NCBI RefSeq assembly: GCF_007860095.1
Contig: NZ_SJPT01000016.1
Coordinates: 32,533-96,532, forward strand
Direction: 5' to 3'
DNA from: Novipirellula galeiformis
Lineage (GTDB): Bacteria > Planctomycetota > Planctomycetia > Pirellulales > Pirellulaceae
Length of the DNA stretch: 64,000 nt
In this document: in pieces, positions 57,622 to 64,000 of the stretch
How positions within the stretch are numbered: position 1 is the first letter of the stretch
How the letters are laid out: every line of letters begins with the position of its first letter
Program-made: the position numbers and the translations under genes
Notes under the pieces: generated by a model
What the model saw: the letters and a program-made list of their open reading frames with translations, nothing else
The model's database searches: none
What the model was told of the DNA's origin: nothing

Positions 57622-60078
57622 ATGGTTCGAAAACACCTTCTCCGACTGGGACTATCGCTGGCTTCGGGACTCGGCGTTCTATGGTCTTGTCAGCAAAACG
57701 CGGATGCGATGATTGTGGTGCAGAACGGTCAACCCAGAGCGACCATCGTTGTGGCGCAAGACGCAAGCGAACAGGTGCGTCGAGCCGCACAAACCTTGCA
57801 GGAATACATCCTGAAAAGCAGCGGCGCAAAATTGCCCATTGCCGCAACGGCAGTTGGCAATGCAATCACCGTGGGACAGAACGCCGCTGTGGATACATCC
57901 GAAATCGATAGCGATGGGTTTATCCTGCAAGGTCTTAACGATCATCAATACGCCATCGCTGGCGGCAGCGACTGGGGAACCGAATTTGGCGTCTATGATT
58001 TCCTAGAACGATATCTCGGCGTGCGCTGGTTGATGCCGACAGACTTGGGAACCGACATTCCCAAACATCAAACCATTGATATTCCCGATACTAAAATCGT
58101 TCAACAACCCACTTATCTTTCGCGGCAATTTTCACCGATCAATCTCACGGTTAATTCTCCGTCAGGAAAATGGGGACGTTTTAATCGCGCTCGTGGGCGA
58201 GTGGAATTTCATCATAATTTATTGAATCTTTTCCCACCGAGCCGCTTTGCAAAAACTCACCCAGAATTCTATCCAGTGCAACAGGATGGAAAACGCTATA
58301 TTCCCAAAGATGATGTAGATCCGCACTGGCAGCCCAACCTCACTGCACCAGGAATCGTGGATGTGGCTGTGGAACGTATTGAAAAATATTTTGAGGAACA
58401 TCCCAACGCCACTAGTTATTCGTTGGGGATGAACGATTCCAACAACTGGGATCAATCCGCTGTTTCCAGAGCGAAACGCAACGGCAAAACTAACTTTTTG
58501 GGATACGAAGATGTTTCCGATGAGTACTTCACTTGGGCGAATGCCGTCGTAGAAAAAGTACTTGTGAAGTATCCCGATAAGTACTTTGGTGTTTTAGCCT
58601 ACAATGGCATCGCCGAGCCGCCCACCAAAGTCGACGTCAATTCGCACATCGTGCCGTTTATCACCTACGATCGCATGCGTTGGGAAGATCCGGTCCTTCG
58701 CGAACAGGGACGGTTGCTCACGCAGCGGTGGGAAAAGGTTTCTCCCGTTTTGGGTTGGTATGACTATGCATACGGCATCAGTTATCAGTTGCCGCGTGTC
58801 TTCTTTCATCGGGCACAGAAATACCTAAGCTGGGGCGCGGATCATCAGGTGGAGTATTCCTATGCCGAGCTCTATCCAAACTGGGGATCCGGCCCCAAGC
58901 CGTGGGTTTTCAGCAAGCTCTATTGGAATCCCAATCAAGATGTGGATGCGTTATTGGATGATTGGTGCGCGCATTTTGCCGGAGAGAAGGCTGGGCCAAA
59001 ACTGAAGAATTTCTACTCTACATGGGAGAAGTTTTGGACGGTGGATCTCTATCATTCCAAATGGAATACCGATAAAGGACAATACTTGCCATTCAATGCT
59101 GACCCCAGTTACTTGATGGATGTTCCTCAATCTTATATCACGCAATCCGATGCTGACTTTGCTGCTGCGTTGCAGTTGGCTGACACGCCCGAGCGCAAGG
59201 CACGCGTCGCTAAACTTAAGGAGATGTGGGATTTTTACAAAGCCTCGATCATCACTTATCAGGGCGAGGAATTGGCATCAAAGAGTGATCCGCAATCGGA
59301 AAAGGACGCTCTAACCTTGCTGGACAAAGCGGCTGATGTGATGGTGCAAGCGAGTAAGCGGAAGACGCTACTGGCTGCGTTCGCCAAGGATCCGCTGTAT
59401 TCCGGCAGCGCAGATTACATCACACGATATCCTGCCACCAACGGCGGCAACTGGGGGCCATCCTTGCTATGGCGTGTTTTGCCATGGGTGGAAAAGAGCG
59501 CGTCAGTGAAAGCGAGTATGGAGAAACTGGCCGCCAGCACCGATCCCGCAGTGAGTGAACCAGCACAGCTGATCCTTCATACGGTGAACGGCAAATCCGT
59601 TTTGGTTTCGAAGAATCCTTCTTTCGAAGAAGGCACAGCCGGCTGGACAACTTGGGATAAATCTGACGAATCAACCACGTATCACAAGGGCATCTGGAAA
59701 GCGACTCCAGATCAGGCTCACAGCGGAAAGCAGAGCTTCATGATTAAAGGATTGGGACGCGGCGCTGCGATTCAAGACATCGCCTACGAACCCGGTACTT
59801 ATTACGCGCAGGTCTATTGTTATGTGCCCGAAGGCTCCAAGCCAGGCACTGCCAGCGTGGTTTTGAGCGTCGCAGGAAATAGTAAAATGATTCTTCCATC
59901 GACGCTCATCACACTGAAGCCAGGAACGTGGAGCAACAGCGTCGTTCCGTTCACGCTGACCGAGGACAAAACGGGCAAAGCCACTGCCGTGCGGATGTTG
60001 ATGCTGCTTGATGGTTTTGGTCCAGATGGTGAACTTTATGTGGACGATGCCGGAATTTATAAGATCGACAATAAATAG
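57622..60078 (+). CDS. DUF4838 lipoprotein with C-terminal beta domain
   Basis: 818 residues. The start MVRKHLLRLGLSLASGLGVLWSC gives a lipoprotein signal (Cys ~23). Then the alpha-glucuronidase-N-like domain (QVRRAAQTLQEYILKSSGAKLP), DUF4838 with LGVRWLMPTDLGTDIPKH and YSLGMNDSNNWDQS (about residues 270-285), a helical segment, and a C-terminal carbohydrate-binding-like beta-sandwich (NPSFEEGTAGWTTWD to the end). Longer than the paralogue at 37655 by that extra domain. The first 900 bases use more A/T than neighbouring genes, perhaps a sign of transfer. Likely surface polysaccharide breakdown or binding. Confidence 0.87.
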   Translation: MVRKHLLRLGLSLASGLGVLWSCQQNADAMIVVQNGQPRATIVVAQDASEQVRRAAQTLQEYILKSSGAKLPIAATAVGNAITVGQNAAVDTSEIDSDGFILQGLNDHQYAIAGGSDWGTEFGVYDFLERYLGVRWLMPTDLGTDIPKHQTIDIPDTKIVQQPTYLSRQFSPINLTVNSPSGKWGRFNRARGRVEFHHNLLNLFPPSRFAKTHPEFYPVQQDGKRYIPKDDVDPHWQPNLTAPGIVDVAVERIEKYFEEHPNATSYSLGMNDSNNWDQSAVSRAKRNGKTNFLGYEDVSDEYFTWANAVVEKVLVKYPDKYFGVLAYNGIAEPPTKVDVNSHIVPFITYDRMRWEDPVLREQGRLLTQRWEKVSPVLGWYDYAYGISYQLPRVFFHRAQKYLSWGADHQVEYSYAELYPNWGSGPKPWVFSKLYWNPNQDVDALLDDWCAHFAGEKAGPKLKNFYSTWEKFWTVDLYHSKWNTDKGQYLPFNADPSYLMDVPQSYITQSDADFAAALQLADTPERKARVAKLKEMWDFYKASIITYQGEELASKSDPQSEKDALTLLDKAADVMVQASKRKTLLAAFAKDPLYSGSADYITRYPATNGGNWGPSLLWRVLPWVEKSASVKASMEKLAASTDPAVSEPAQLILHTVNGKSVLVSKNPSFEEGTAGWTTWDKSDESTTYHKGIWKATPDQAHSGKQSFMIKGLGRGAAIQDIAYEPGTYYAQVYCYVPEGSKPGTASVVLSVAGNSKMILPSTLITLKPGTWSNSVVPFTLTEDKTGKATAVRMLMLLDGFGPDGELYVDDAGIYKIDNK

Positions 60079-60172
60079 ATATTGTCGCGGGCCGTCCCCA
60101 GTGCATTGACGCGATGCAATTCAACCTGATTGCATCGCACCCATGGTAGAAGGACTCACTTTTGTAGGTCCA

Positions 60173-60319
60173 TCACGGCTCAGTGTGGGTGTAAATCAAG
60201 TCCACCGCAGTAGAAAAGATCGCTGTCTTGCAGTTCTCTTTGTTGCGGTAACCGCCCCCTCGCCGCTTGACGGACTGGATCTTTCGATTGATTCCCTCGG
60301 CCACTGCGTTCGTGATCCC
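60173..60319 (-). pseudogene. ISL3-family transposase, C-terminal fragment
   Basis: The minus frame from 60319 to TGA at 60173 reads GITNAVAEGINRKIQSVKRR, GGGYRNKENCKTAIF, the well-conserved C-terminus of ISL3 transposases (TNAVAEGIN-KIQ--KRR--GYRN-ENF). The rest is missing and joined to a RAYT N-terminus. Confidence 0.65.
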
Positions 60320-60387
60320 ATGGGTGCATGTAGCTCACCGCGTTGGCTAATCGCATCTTTCTCGTCCGCATGTTTAGGTCAAGGCAT
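60320..60387 (-). pseudogene. RAYT N-terminal fragment D
   Basis: From ATG 60387: MP, stop, PKHADEKDAI, matching the first residues of RAYT copies A-C (MPRPKRADEKDAI). It is joined to the ISL3 scrap. A REP element was inserted 10 bases upstream of the ATG. Confidence 0.7.
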
Positions 60388-60397
60388 TTCACCGCCC

Positions 60398-60526
60398 TAA
60401 GCAGTTACGCAGGAATGATTGGGTGAAATCCCATTAGCCGCTTGGGCGTTAGCCCCGCTTGAACCGCTTGAACCGTGGCTAACGCCAAAACGGCTAATCT
60501 ACCGAAAGACTCCTGCACACCTGCTA
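60398..60526. repeat. REP element, short copy
   Basis: TAAGCAG at 60398 and CTGCTAA at 60526, with the stem CCCATTAGCCGCTTGGGCGT / GGCTAACGCCAAAACGGCTA, as in 45841-45975. Confidence 0.85.
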
Positions 60527-60720
60527 ACAGTCGCCTCATGGCCGCAAAAGAGGCCTGCCACCTTTCCTTCACCGCATGTCGCAGGTTGCTGTTTTGGCTT
60601 CTGCTTAGGAGGTGGTTTCCTGGTTACTTTCGTGCGGATAGCCATCGCGTGTCGTCTTAAATAGTAGCGAGCTATCGAAACTTCGGAATAGACACGCAAA
60701 CTGGCATTGGGTTCGGCTTG

Positions 60721-60816
60721 CCAACACAAAGGTAGCCGTAACTGGGCGGCGACGAAACGCTGTCTATTTCAAAACCGCCCGGCTTTACCGCTCCTGTTCA
60801 CGGCACGGTTCTGTTG
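60721..60816 (-). repeat. attC-like palindrome after the YdeI-like gene
   Basis: CAACACAAAGGTAGCCGTAACTGGGCGG on the left pairs imperfectly with CTCCTGTTCACGGCACGGTT on the right; GCCGT-AAC against GCCGTGAACAGG shows extra G and A on one arm. TTTTGAAAT is in the loop on the minus strand. Confidence 0.55.
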
Positions 60817-60828
60817 CTCGTTTCAGCC

Positions 60829-61449
60829 TCAACGCTCCATCGCACCTTTTCCCGCAAGAATCTTATCACGGAATTTGGCGATGCGTGAAATCCGTGTCGC
60901 TGGCTTCTTAGCTGAATTCAGGTTTATCACGTAGCTTTTTTGGCGGCCGGGAGTAAGACAATAAAATGCTTCAGCAAGTTCGGGATCGGAGTCCAAAGCC
61001 TCTCGCAGTTCATCAGGCAGTTCGATTTTGCCTTGCTGTGTCGGGAGCTTGATGCCTGCTTCGGCATACCCCATCGCCTCTGTCAAACAGGACTCAATGA
61101 CCAGCTTCATCTTCGCTACTTGGTTGTTCTCCGTAAAACGGATCATGTCGGGGTGCTGGGTATTCGGCCCCCGTTTTTCCAATACGCCATCGGGGTCTTT
61201 CATCAGAGCAGCGTTAAAGAAACTCAGACGGAAGTCGTTTCGAAGGGCTCCGATAATGACGATATTGCGATTGCCGTGCATGTAGCAGGGATGCCCCCAT
61301 TTGACGGTCTCGACCAAATCCATTCCGAGGCAAATTTCGCGGAGTTTAGCGAGGCCACCGCTCCAATGGCGAGTTGAACAATCCGAAGTCGCAAACCGTT
61401 CGCAGCGGCCGCAACCCTTCGAAAAGTATTCTTCAATATCACTAATCAT
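60829..61449 (-). CDS. YdeI/OmpD-associated family protein (DUF1801-like)
   Basis: 206 residues. The first half has the DUF1801 shape (LREICLGMDLVETVKWGHPCYMHGNRNIVIIGALRNDFRLSFF), and the C-terminus has the OmpD-associated segment LREALDSDPELAEAFYCLTPGRQKSYVINL with AKKPATRISRIAKFRDKIL. Family members are associated with stress tolerance; molecular function is unknown. It is cytosolic, on the minus strand, with an attC-like site at its 3' end. RAYT copy C begins just upstream. Confidence 0.88.
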   Translation of the reverse strand: MISDIEEYFSKGCGRCERFATSDCSTRHWSGGLAKLREICLGMDLVETVKWGHPCYMHGNRNIVIIGALRNDFRLSFFNAALMKDPDGVLEKRGPNTQHPDMIRFTENNQVAKMKLVIESCLTEAMGYAEAGIKLPTQQGKIELPDELREALDSDPELAEAFYCLTPGRQKSYVINLNSAKKPATRISRIAKFRDKILAGKGAMER

Positions 61450-61477
61450 GCTGGTGCTAAATCTCGGGAACCAAGAA

Positions 61478-61741
61478 CGGTGTCAGGATACTTTTCTCGG
61501 TACCGGGACTTGTTTCTTGGGTCTTCCGCGGAGGCGGAGGGTGGACTGGAGGTCGAGGCGACGTGCGATCGATTCTACCCAAGTTGACTGTCCTAGGGGA
61601 CTGCCTCGGCGAATCGACCAGCGAATTTGATCGAGCTGCCTTGTCGTCGGCGTCTTTGTGAAAGATTGTCCAGCGCCCATTGCCCCGATTCAAGGCATGG
61701 TAAATCGCGTCTTTCTCGTCCGCACGCTTAGGTCTAGGCAT
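61478..61741 (-). pseudogene. RAYT transposase fragment C with internal deletion
   Basis: From ATG 61741: MPRPKRADEKDAIYHALNRG, NGRWTIFHKDAD, then an abrupt join to the C-terminal part (in another frame QLDQIRWSIRRGSPLGQSTW). It keeps the GTGTCAGGA end at 61469. About 700 bases of the middle, including the active-site His-x-His, are gone. It has no REP insert. Confidence 0.8.
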
Positions 61742-62333
61742 TTCACCGCCTTAACAGTCGCCTCATGGCCGCAAAAGAGTCCTGACAGGTTTCCTGTCAC
61801 CTGATGAGGTGCGTTGGTTGGTGTGGCTGTTTTTATCTGGCTGGCCAGCGGGCATGCGCCGCAAGAGAAGCCGCTGACACAACCACTTTGCTGCTCGGAC
61901 TGCGGTGGTCAGTTGCGAGTGGTCGAGGTGACGTACGATCCGATCGAGTGCTCAGACACCCGATCACTAGCCTACTTCGACAGCGGATGATGAAACCGAC
62001 GAACCCACATCAACGACCTACCTCGCAAACGTTTCAGGGAAGACGTCGACTGAAGGTGCGCGCCGATCCGATCGAGGTCGCATCAAAAGCTTCTGTTAGT
62101 CCATTGCCAGCCATGCCAGATCGCACCCGAATGGTCTCAAAGTGCCTGAGTAATGCCTTTCAGGTTCATCGAACGGATCGACTCGGTAGCGATGACGATT
62201 GACTCGTCAAAGCAAAACTCAAGTAGTTGATCGAGAGACCGATCTCGCTTCCACGGGCTTCTTGAACAAAGCCCTTGAACATCGGCTCGTACCTCGCGAT
62301 GTCAAAGGCTTACTGGTTCGCCGCATTTTGCCG
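61742..62333. other. Intergenic region with a transposase-like scrap
   Basis: About 590 bases. A zinc-ribbon fragment at 61823-61990 is the only supported item. A second longer frame covering it reads as unstructured sequence and I do not accept it. Confidence 0.45.
61823..61990 (+). pseudogene. Zinc-ribbon C-terminal fragment, possibly from a transposase
   Basis: In one frame the sequence reads PLCCSDCGGQLRVVEVTYD and ends SDTRSLAYFDSG, then two stops. The CC-x2-C pattern resembles the zinc-ribbon ends of IS91-type transposases, but the assignment is weak. Confidence 0.3.
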
Positions 62334-62540
62334 TTAGTTCGAGGTGCCGCCAGATGACGATTCGCCACCAGATTGGTTTGGCGTGGATTGTTGCACCTGC
62401 TGCAAGGGTGGGATGCTCGCGCCTCGTTCCTCGGTCGGTACAACTTGCATGGACGGTACTGACGCGCCGTTTTCTATGCGGACCATTCGCGGTACGGCAG
62501 CGCCATAACGGTCGGTTGTTCGAGTATCATCGTCAGCCAT
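62334..62540 (-). CDS. 68-residue protein with three GAxVPxMQ-type motifs
   Basis: ATG 62540 after GGAG; the longer frame from 62600 is not favoured. Motif copies: GAAVPRMVRIE (13-23), GASVPSMQVVP (25-35) and GASIPPLQQVQ (40-50), followed by a Gly/Ser tail. It starts 16 bases after the stop of the 219-residue gene. It is homologous over its length to the last 71 residues of that protein, with the same spacing between motif copies. No signal or membrane segment. Function unknown. Confidence 0.7.
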   Translation of the reverse strand: MADDDTRTTDRYGAAVPRMVRIENGASVPSMQVVPTEERGASIPPLQQVQQSTPNQSGGESSSGGTSN

Positions 62541-62556
62541 CAAAATCTCCGTGTAT

Positions 62557-62772
62557 TTAGTCGTTTGATTGTGTTGAAGAATCGGAATCCGTGCTACCAC
62601 CAGATGGAGCGTCCGACCGCTGCTCGGGAAGTTGTTGCATCGGCGGAATGCTTGAACCCAAATCGTCCGTAGGCGCCTGTTGCATATTCGGAACAGTTGC
62701 TCCGCCTTCGATTCGTTGCATGCGATTCACGGAAGCACCCTTCTTTTGCGATCCGGGGATTTCCTTTGCCAT
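62557..62772 (-). other. Possible internal translation start giving a 71-residue product
   Basis: ATG at 62772 in the same frame as the 219-residue protein, with GGAGG five bases before it. The 71 residues it would encode match the 68-residue neighbour from end to end, which suggests an originally separate gene fused to the membrane protein. Confidence 0.55.
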
Positions 62773-63216
62773 GTTCGCCTCCGGCGAATTTGAGTGAAGA
62801 TTTGATCCGAAAAAGCATAGTAGCAAAACTATACCGAGAATAAACGAAATCGCCGACCACCCGGCGAGTCGATCAGTCCATTCTGAGGCTTTGTTCGGCG
62901 CCGTGAGGGCGTCGTCATTTTTGTTGAGGTAATAGTCCTCGGCGAGAGCTAGCTGACGCTTGATTCCAGCTTGGCTTGTCTGAAAGGAAACGAGCGTTGC
63001 GATGATTGCACATACGAATGCGATCCATGACAGCACCAAGCACCAAATCCCGTATTCCGCGTCCATGCCACGCAGAAAAGCGACACTGGTAGCGAGTCCG
63101 GCACTCGACAAGGTCAGAATTGCGCGGTCAAAATTCTCGTTGTTCGAGAGTTGACGTTTAAGTAGATCGTCCCGCGTTTGTGCGTAGAGTTCGTTTCGCT
63201 TGTCGTCGGCCGTCAT
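62557..63216 (-). CDS. Three-helix membrane protein with a GAxVPxMQ tail
   Basis: 219 residues. The first ~30 residues are polar and helical (KRNELYAQTRDDLLKRQLS, then NENFDRAILTLSSAGL). Hydrophobic helices lie about 31-50, 57-78 and 117-137, with a ~35-residue polar loop. Residues 149-219 carry three motifs: GASVNRMQRIE (160-170), GATVPNMQQAP (172-182) and GSSIPPMQQLP (187-197), then a Ser/Gly/Asp tail. The Met149 codon is preceded by GGAGG at 62778-62782, five bases away, so a separate 71-residue product could be made from 62772. The helix order brings to mind small membrane effector domains, unproven. Confidence 0.72.
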   Translation of the reverse strand: MTADDKRNELYAQTRDDLLKRQLSNNENFDRAILTLSSAGLATSVAFLRGMDAEYGIWCLVLSWIAFVCAIIATLVSFQTSQAGIKRQLALAEDYYLNKNDDALTAPNKASEWTDRLAGWSAISFILGIVLLLCFFGSNLHSNSPEANMAKEIPGSQKKGASVNRMQRIEGGATVPNMQQAPTDDLGSSIPPMQQLPEQRSDAPSGGSTDSDSSTQSND

Positions 63217-63315
63217 GCTTCTCCATTGGCAAGCGTTTGAGCGTAAGATTCCGTTGATCTATTGGGCAGGAAATCAAGGGAGAAAGGGCGCAAAACCTTT
63301 CCCCCGTCGGCGAAC

Positions 63316-63395
63316 GTCAACGATAACCGGGCCGGCGCGGTTGATCTTCCATTTTGAAAACGCGTGTTCGCCGGCTCCGCGTTCATCGTTTTGTT
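63316..63395 (-). repeat. attC-like palindrome upstream of the membrane protein gene
   Basis: GTCAACGATAACC-GGG-CCGGCG on the left and CGCCGGCTCCGCGTTCATCGTT on the right pair, with extra G, G and A on the right arm only. TTTTCAAAATGG in the loop is the reverse of the TTTGAAAT-like loops of other sites. It would belong to the cassette on the other side of this point, now replaced by the recombinase. Confidence 0.6.
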
Positions 63396-63511
63396 CAAGT
63401 AAGCCGCTATCGCGGCGGCGTGGATGCTTTATCTAGAGCGTCAGTTTAGCCGATCCTCAGTGCGCTGGCATGTTTTCTTGTTGTTTTTTACTCTCTCAAC
63501 AAGGATCTACC

Positions 63512-64000
63512 ATGGTTAACTACGATCACCTCCCCGCTGCATCTCGTTACTTCGACGGCAAGCTCTATCAGAACATGAACGAAGACCTGCAGCTTGCCGG
63601 TATGAGCAAACGCACCGTGCACGGCTATCTCCGAGCCGTTCGGCAACTCGCCGACTACTGTGAAAAACGTCCCAACCGAATCACCGAATCCGAACTGCGG
63701 CGATACTTCCTGTACCTCAAGAACGAAAAACAATTCGCTTACGGATCGATCCGAGTAGCATTCTCTGGCATCAAGTACTTCTACTCGCGAACCTGCAAGC
63801 GGAATTGGCAGACGCTCGCCACGATGAAGCTGCAGCGGTCCAAAACGATGCCGGAGGTGCTTACCATCGAACAGGTCCACCGCATCATCGACGCCTGCCG
63901 AGTCGAGCGGATTGCAGCCTTCTTTTGGACGACCTACTCGATGGGCTTGCGGCTCGAGGAAGCTCGCAACCTGCAAGTCGGTGACATTGATTCCCAGCGG
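63512..64000 (+). CDS. Tyrosine recombinase (XerC/D-like), truncated by the window edge
   Basis: 163 codons visible from ATG 63512, six bases after AAGGATC, continuing past the edge. The SAM-like N-terminal domain is ELQLAGMSKRTVHGYLRAVRQLADYC with YFLYLKNEKQFAYGSIRVAFSGIKYFY. The catalytic domain begins with TIEQVHRIIDACR and the box I arginine in TTYSMGLRLEEARNLQVGDID. This type is often paired with IS91-like or similar mobile units in planctomycetes. It does not look like an integron integrase, as far as seen; the region that distinguishes IntI lies beyond the edge. Confidence 0.85.
   Translation, partial: MVNYDHLPAASRYFDGKLYQNMNEDLQLAGMSKRTVHGYLRAVRQLADYCEKRPNRITESELRRYFLYLKNEKQFAYGSIRVAFSGIKYFYSRTCKRNWQTLATMKLQRSKTMPEVLTIEQVHRIIDACRVERIAAFFWTTYSMGLRLEEARNLQVGDIDSQR

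Larger units (their letters stand above)
60079..60720. other. Transposon graveyard
   Basis: It holds an ISL3 C-terminal scrap, a RAYT N-terminal scrap and a REP element (see separate entries). After the REP element, CAGTCGCCTCATGGCCGC near 60528 repeats the sequence upstream of the other RAYT copies. No intact gene. Confidence 0.65.

Noticed and set aside
61804..62202. 132-residue plus-strand frame
   Set aside because: Reads as Arg/Ser-rich, unstructured sequence; the other frame gives a more protein-like zinc-ribbon scrap.
63512..64000. Integron integrase (IntI)
   Set aside because: The visible part resembles XerC/D-type or IS-linked recombinases. The IntI-specific insert would lie beyond the window, so the call is left open and not claimed.

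Overview
The window looks like chromosome from a planctomycete of the Pirellulaceae (Rhodopirellula-like). Signs are a double-length UvrA, several secreted SGNH-fold and DUF1080 proteins, DUF1559 pseudopilin-type proteins with the H-X9-DG ending, DUF4838 proteins, many small lipoproteins, moderate-high GC, and large intergenic spaces full of palindromic repeats. All assignments come from reading sequence and translations; no searches were run.

Region 1 (0.2-31 kb) is mostly ordinary chromosome: cutA, an lptD-dgkA pair with a TGATG overlap, a secreted SGNH hydrolase, a large secreted zinc protease, a Ser/Thr kinase with C-terminal PAS domains, a GT2-GtrA glycosyltransferase, an acetyltransferase, a 2162-residue UvrA, a SurA-like isomerase next to a lipoprotein, a DUF1080 protein beside a sodium/solute symporter, and a two-domain DUF4886/alpha-beta hydrolase lipoprotein.

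Region 2 (31.5-45.5 kb) holds a membrane protein, a secreted nucleoside hydrolase, a tRNA-Pro-like relic, a DUF2585 protein, a rhamnogalacturonan-acetylesterase-like protein, a 1.2 kb tandem array of ~270-310 bp repeats, a DUF4838 lipoprotein, a pseudopilin plus small lipoprotein pair, and a 1126-residue secreted protein that reads like a TIM-barrel glycosidase. Together they suggest polysaccharide use at the cell surface.

Region 3 (45.5-64 kb) is accessory. Most small genes run on the minus strand, and several are followed by imperfect palindromes of 60-100 bp that look like integron attC sites. I read this as cassettes without an integron integrase (a CALIN). Into it have come REP-associated tyrosine transposase (RAYT) genes, now broken; REP elements nested in one another; a 1.26 kb direct duplication flanking a second pseudopilin/lipoprotein pair; a second DUF4838 gene; scraps of IS110 and ISL3 transposases; and a tyrosine recombinase running off the right edge.

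The most interesting unexplained item is at 62334-63216: a three-helix membrane protein whose C-terminal 71 residues are homologous to the separate 68-residue protein encoded just downstream. Both carry three copies of a G-A-x-V/I-P-x-M-Q motif with identical spacing, and the fused copy keeps its own strong ribosome binding site and ATG.
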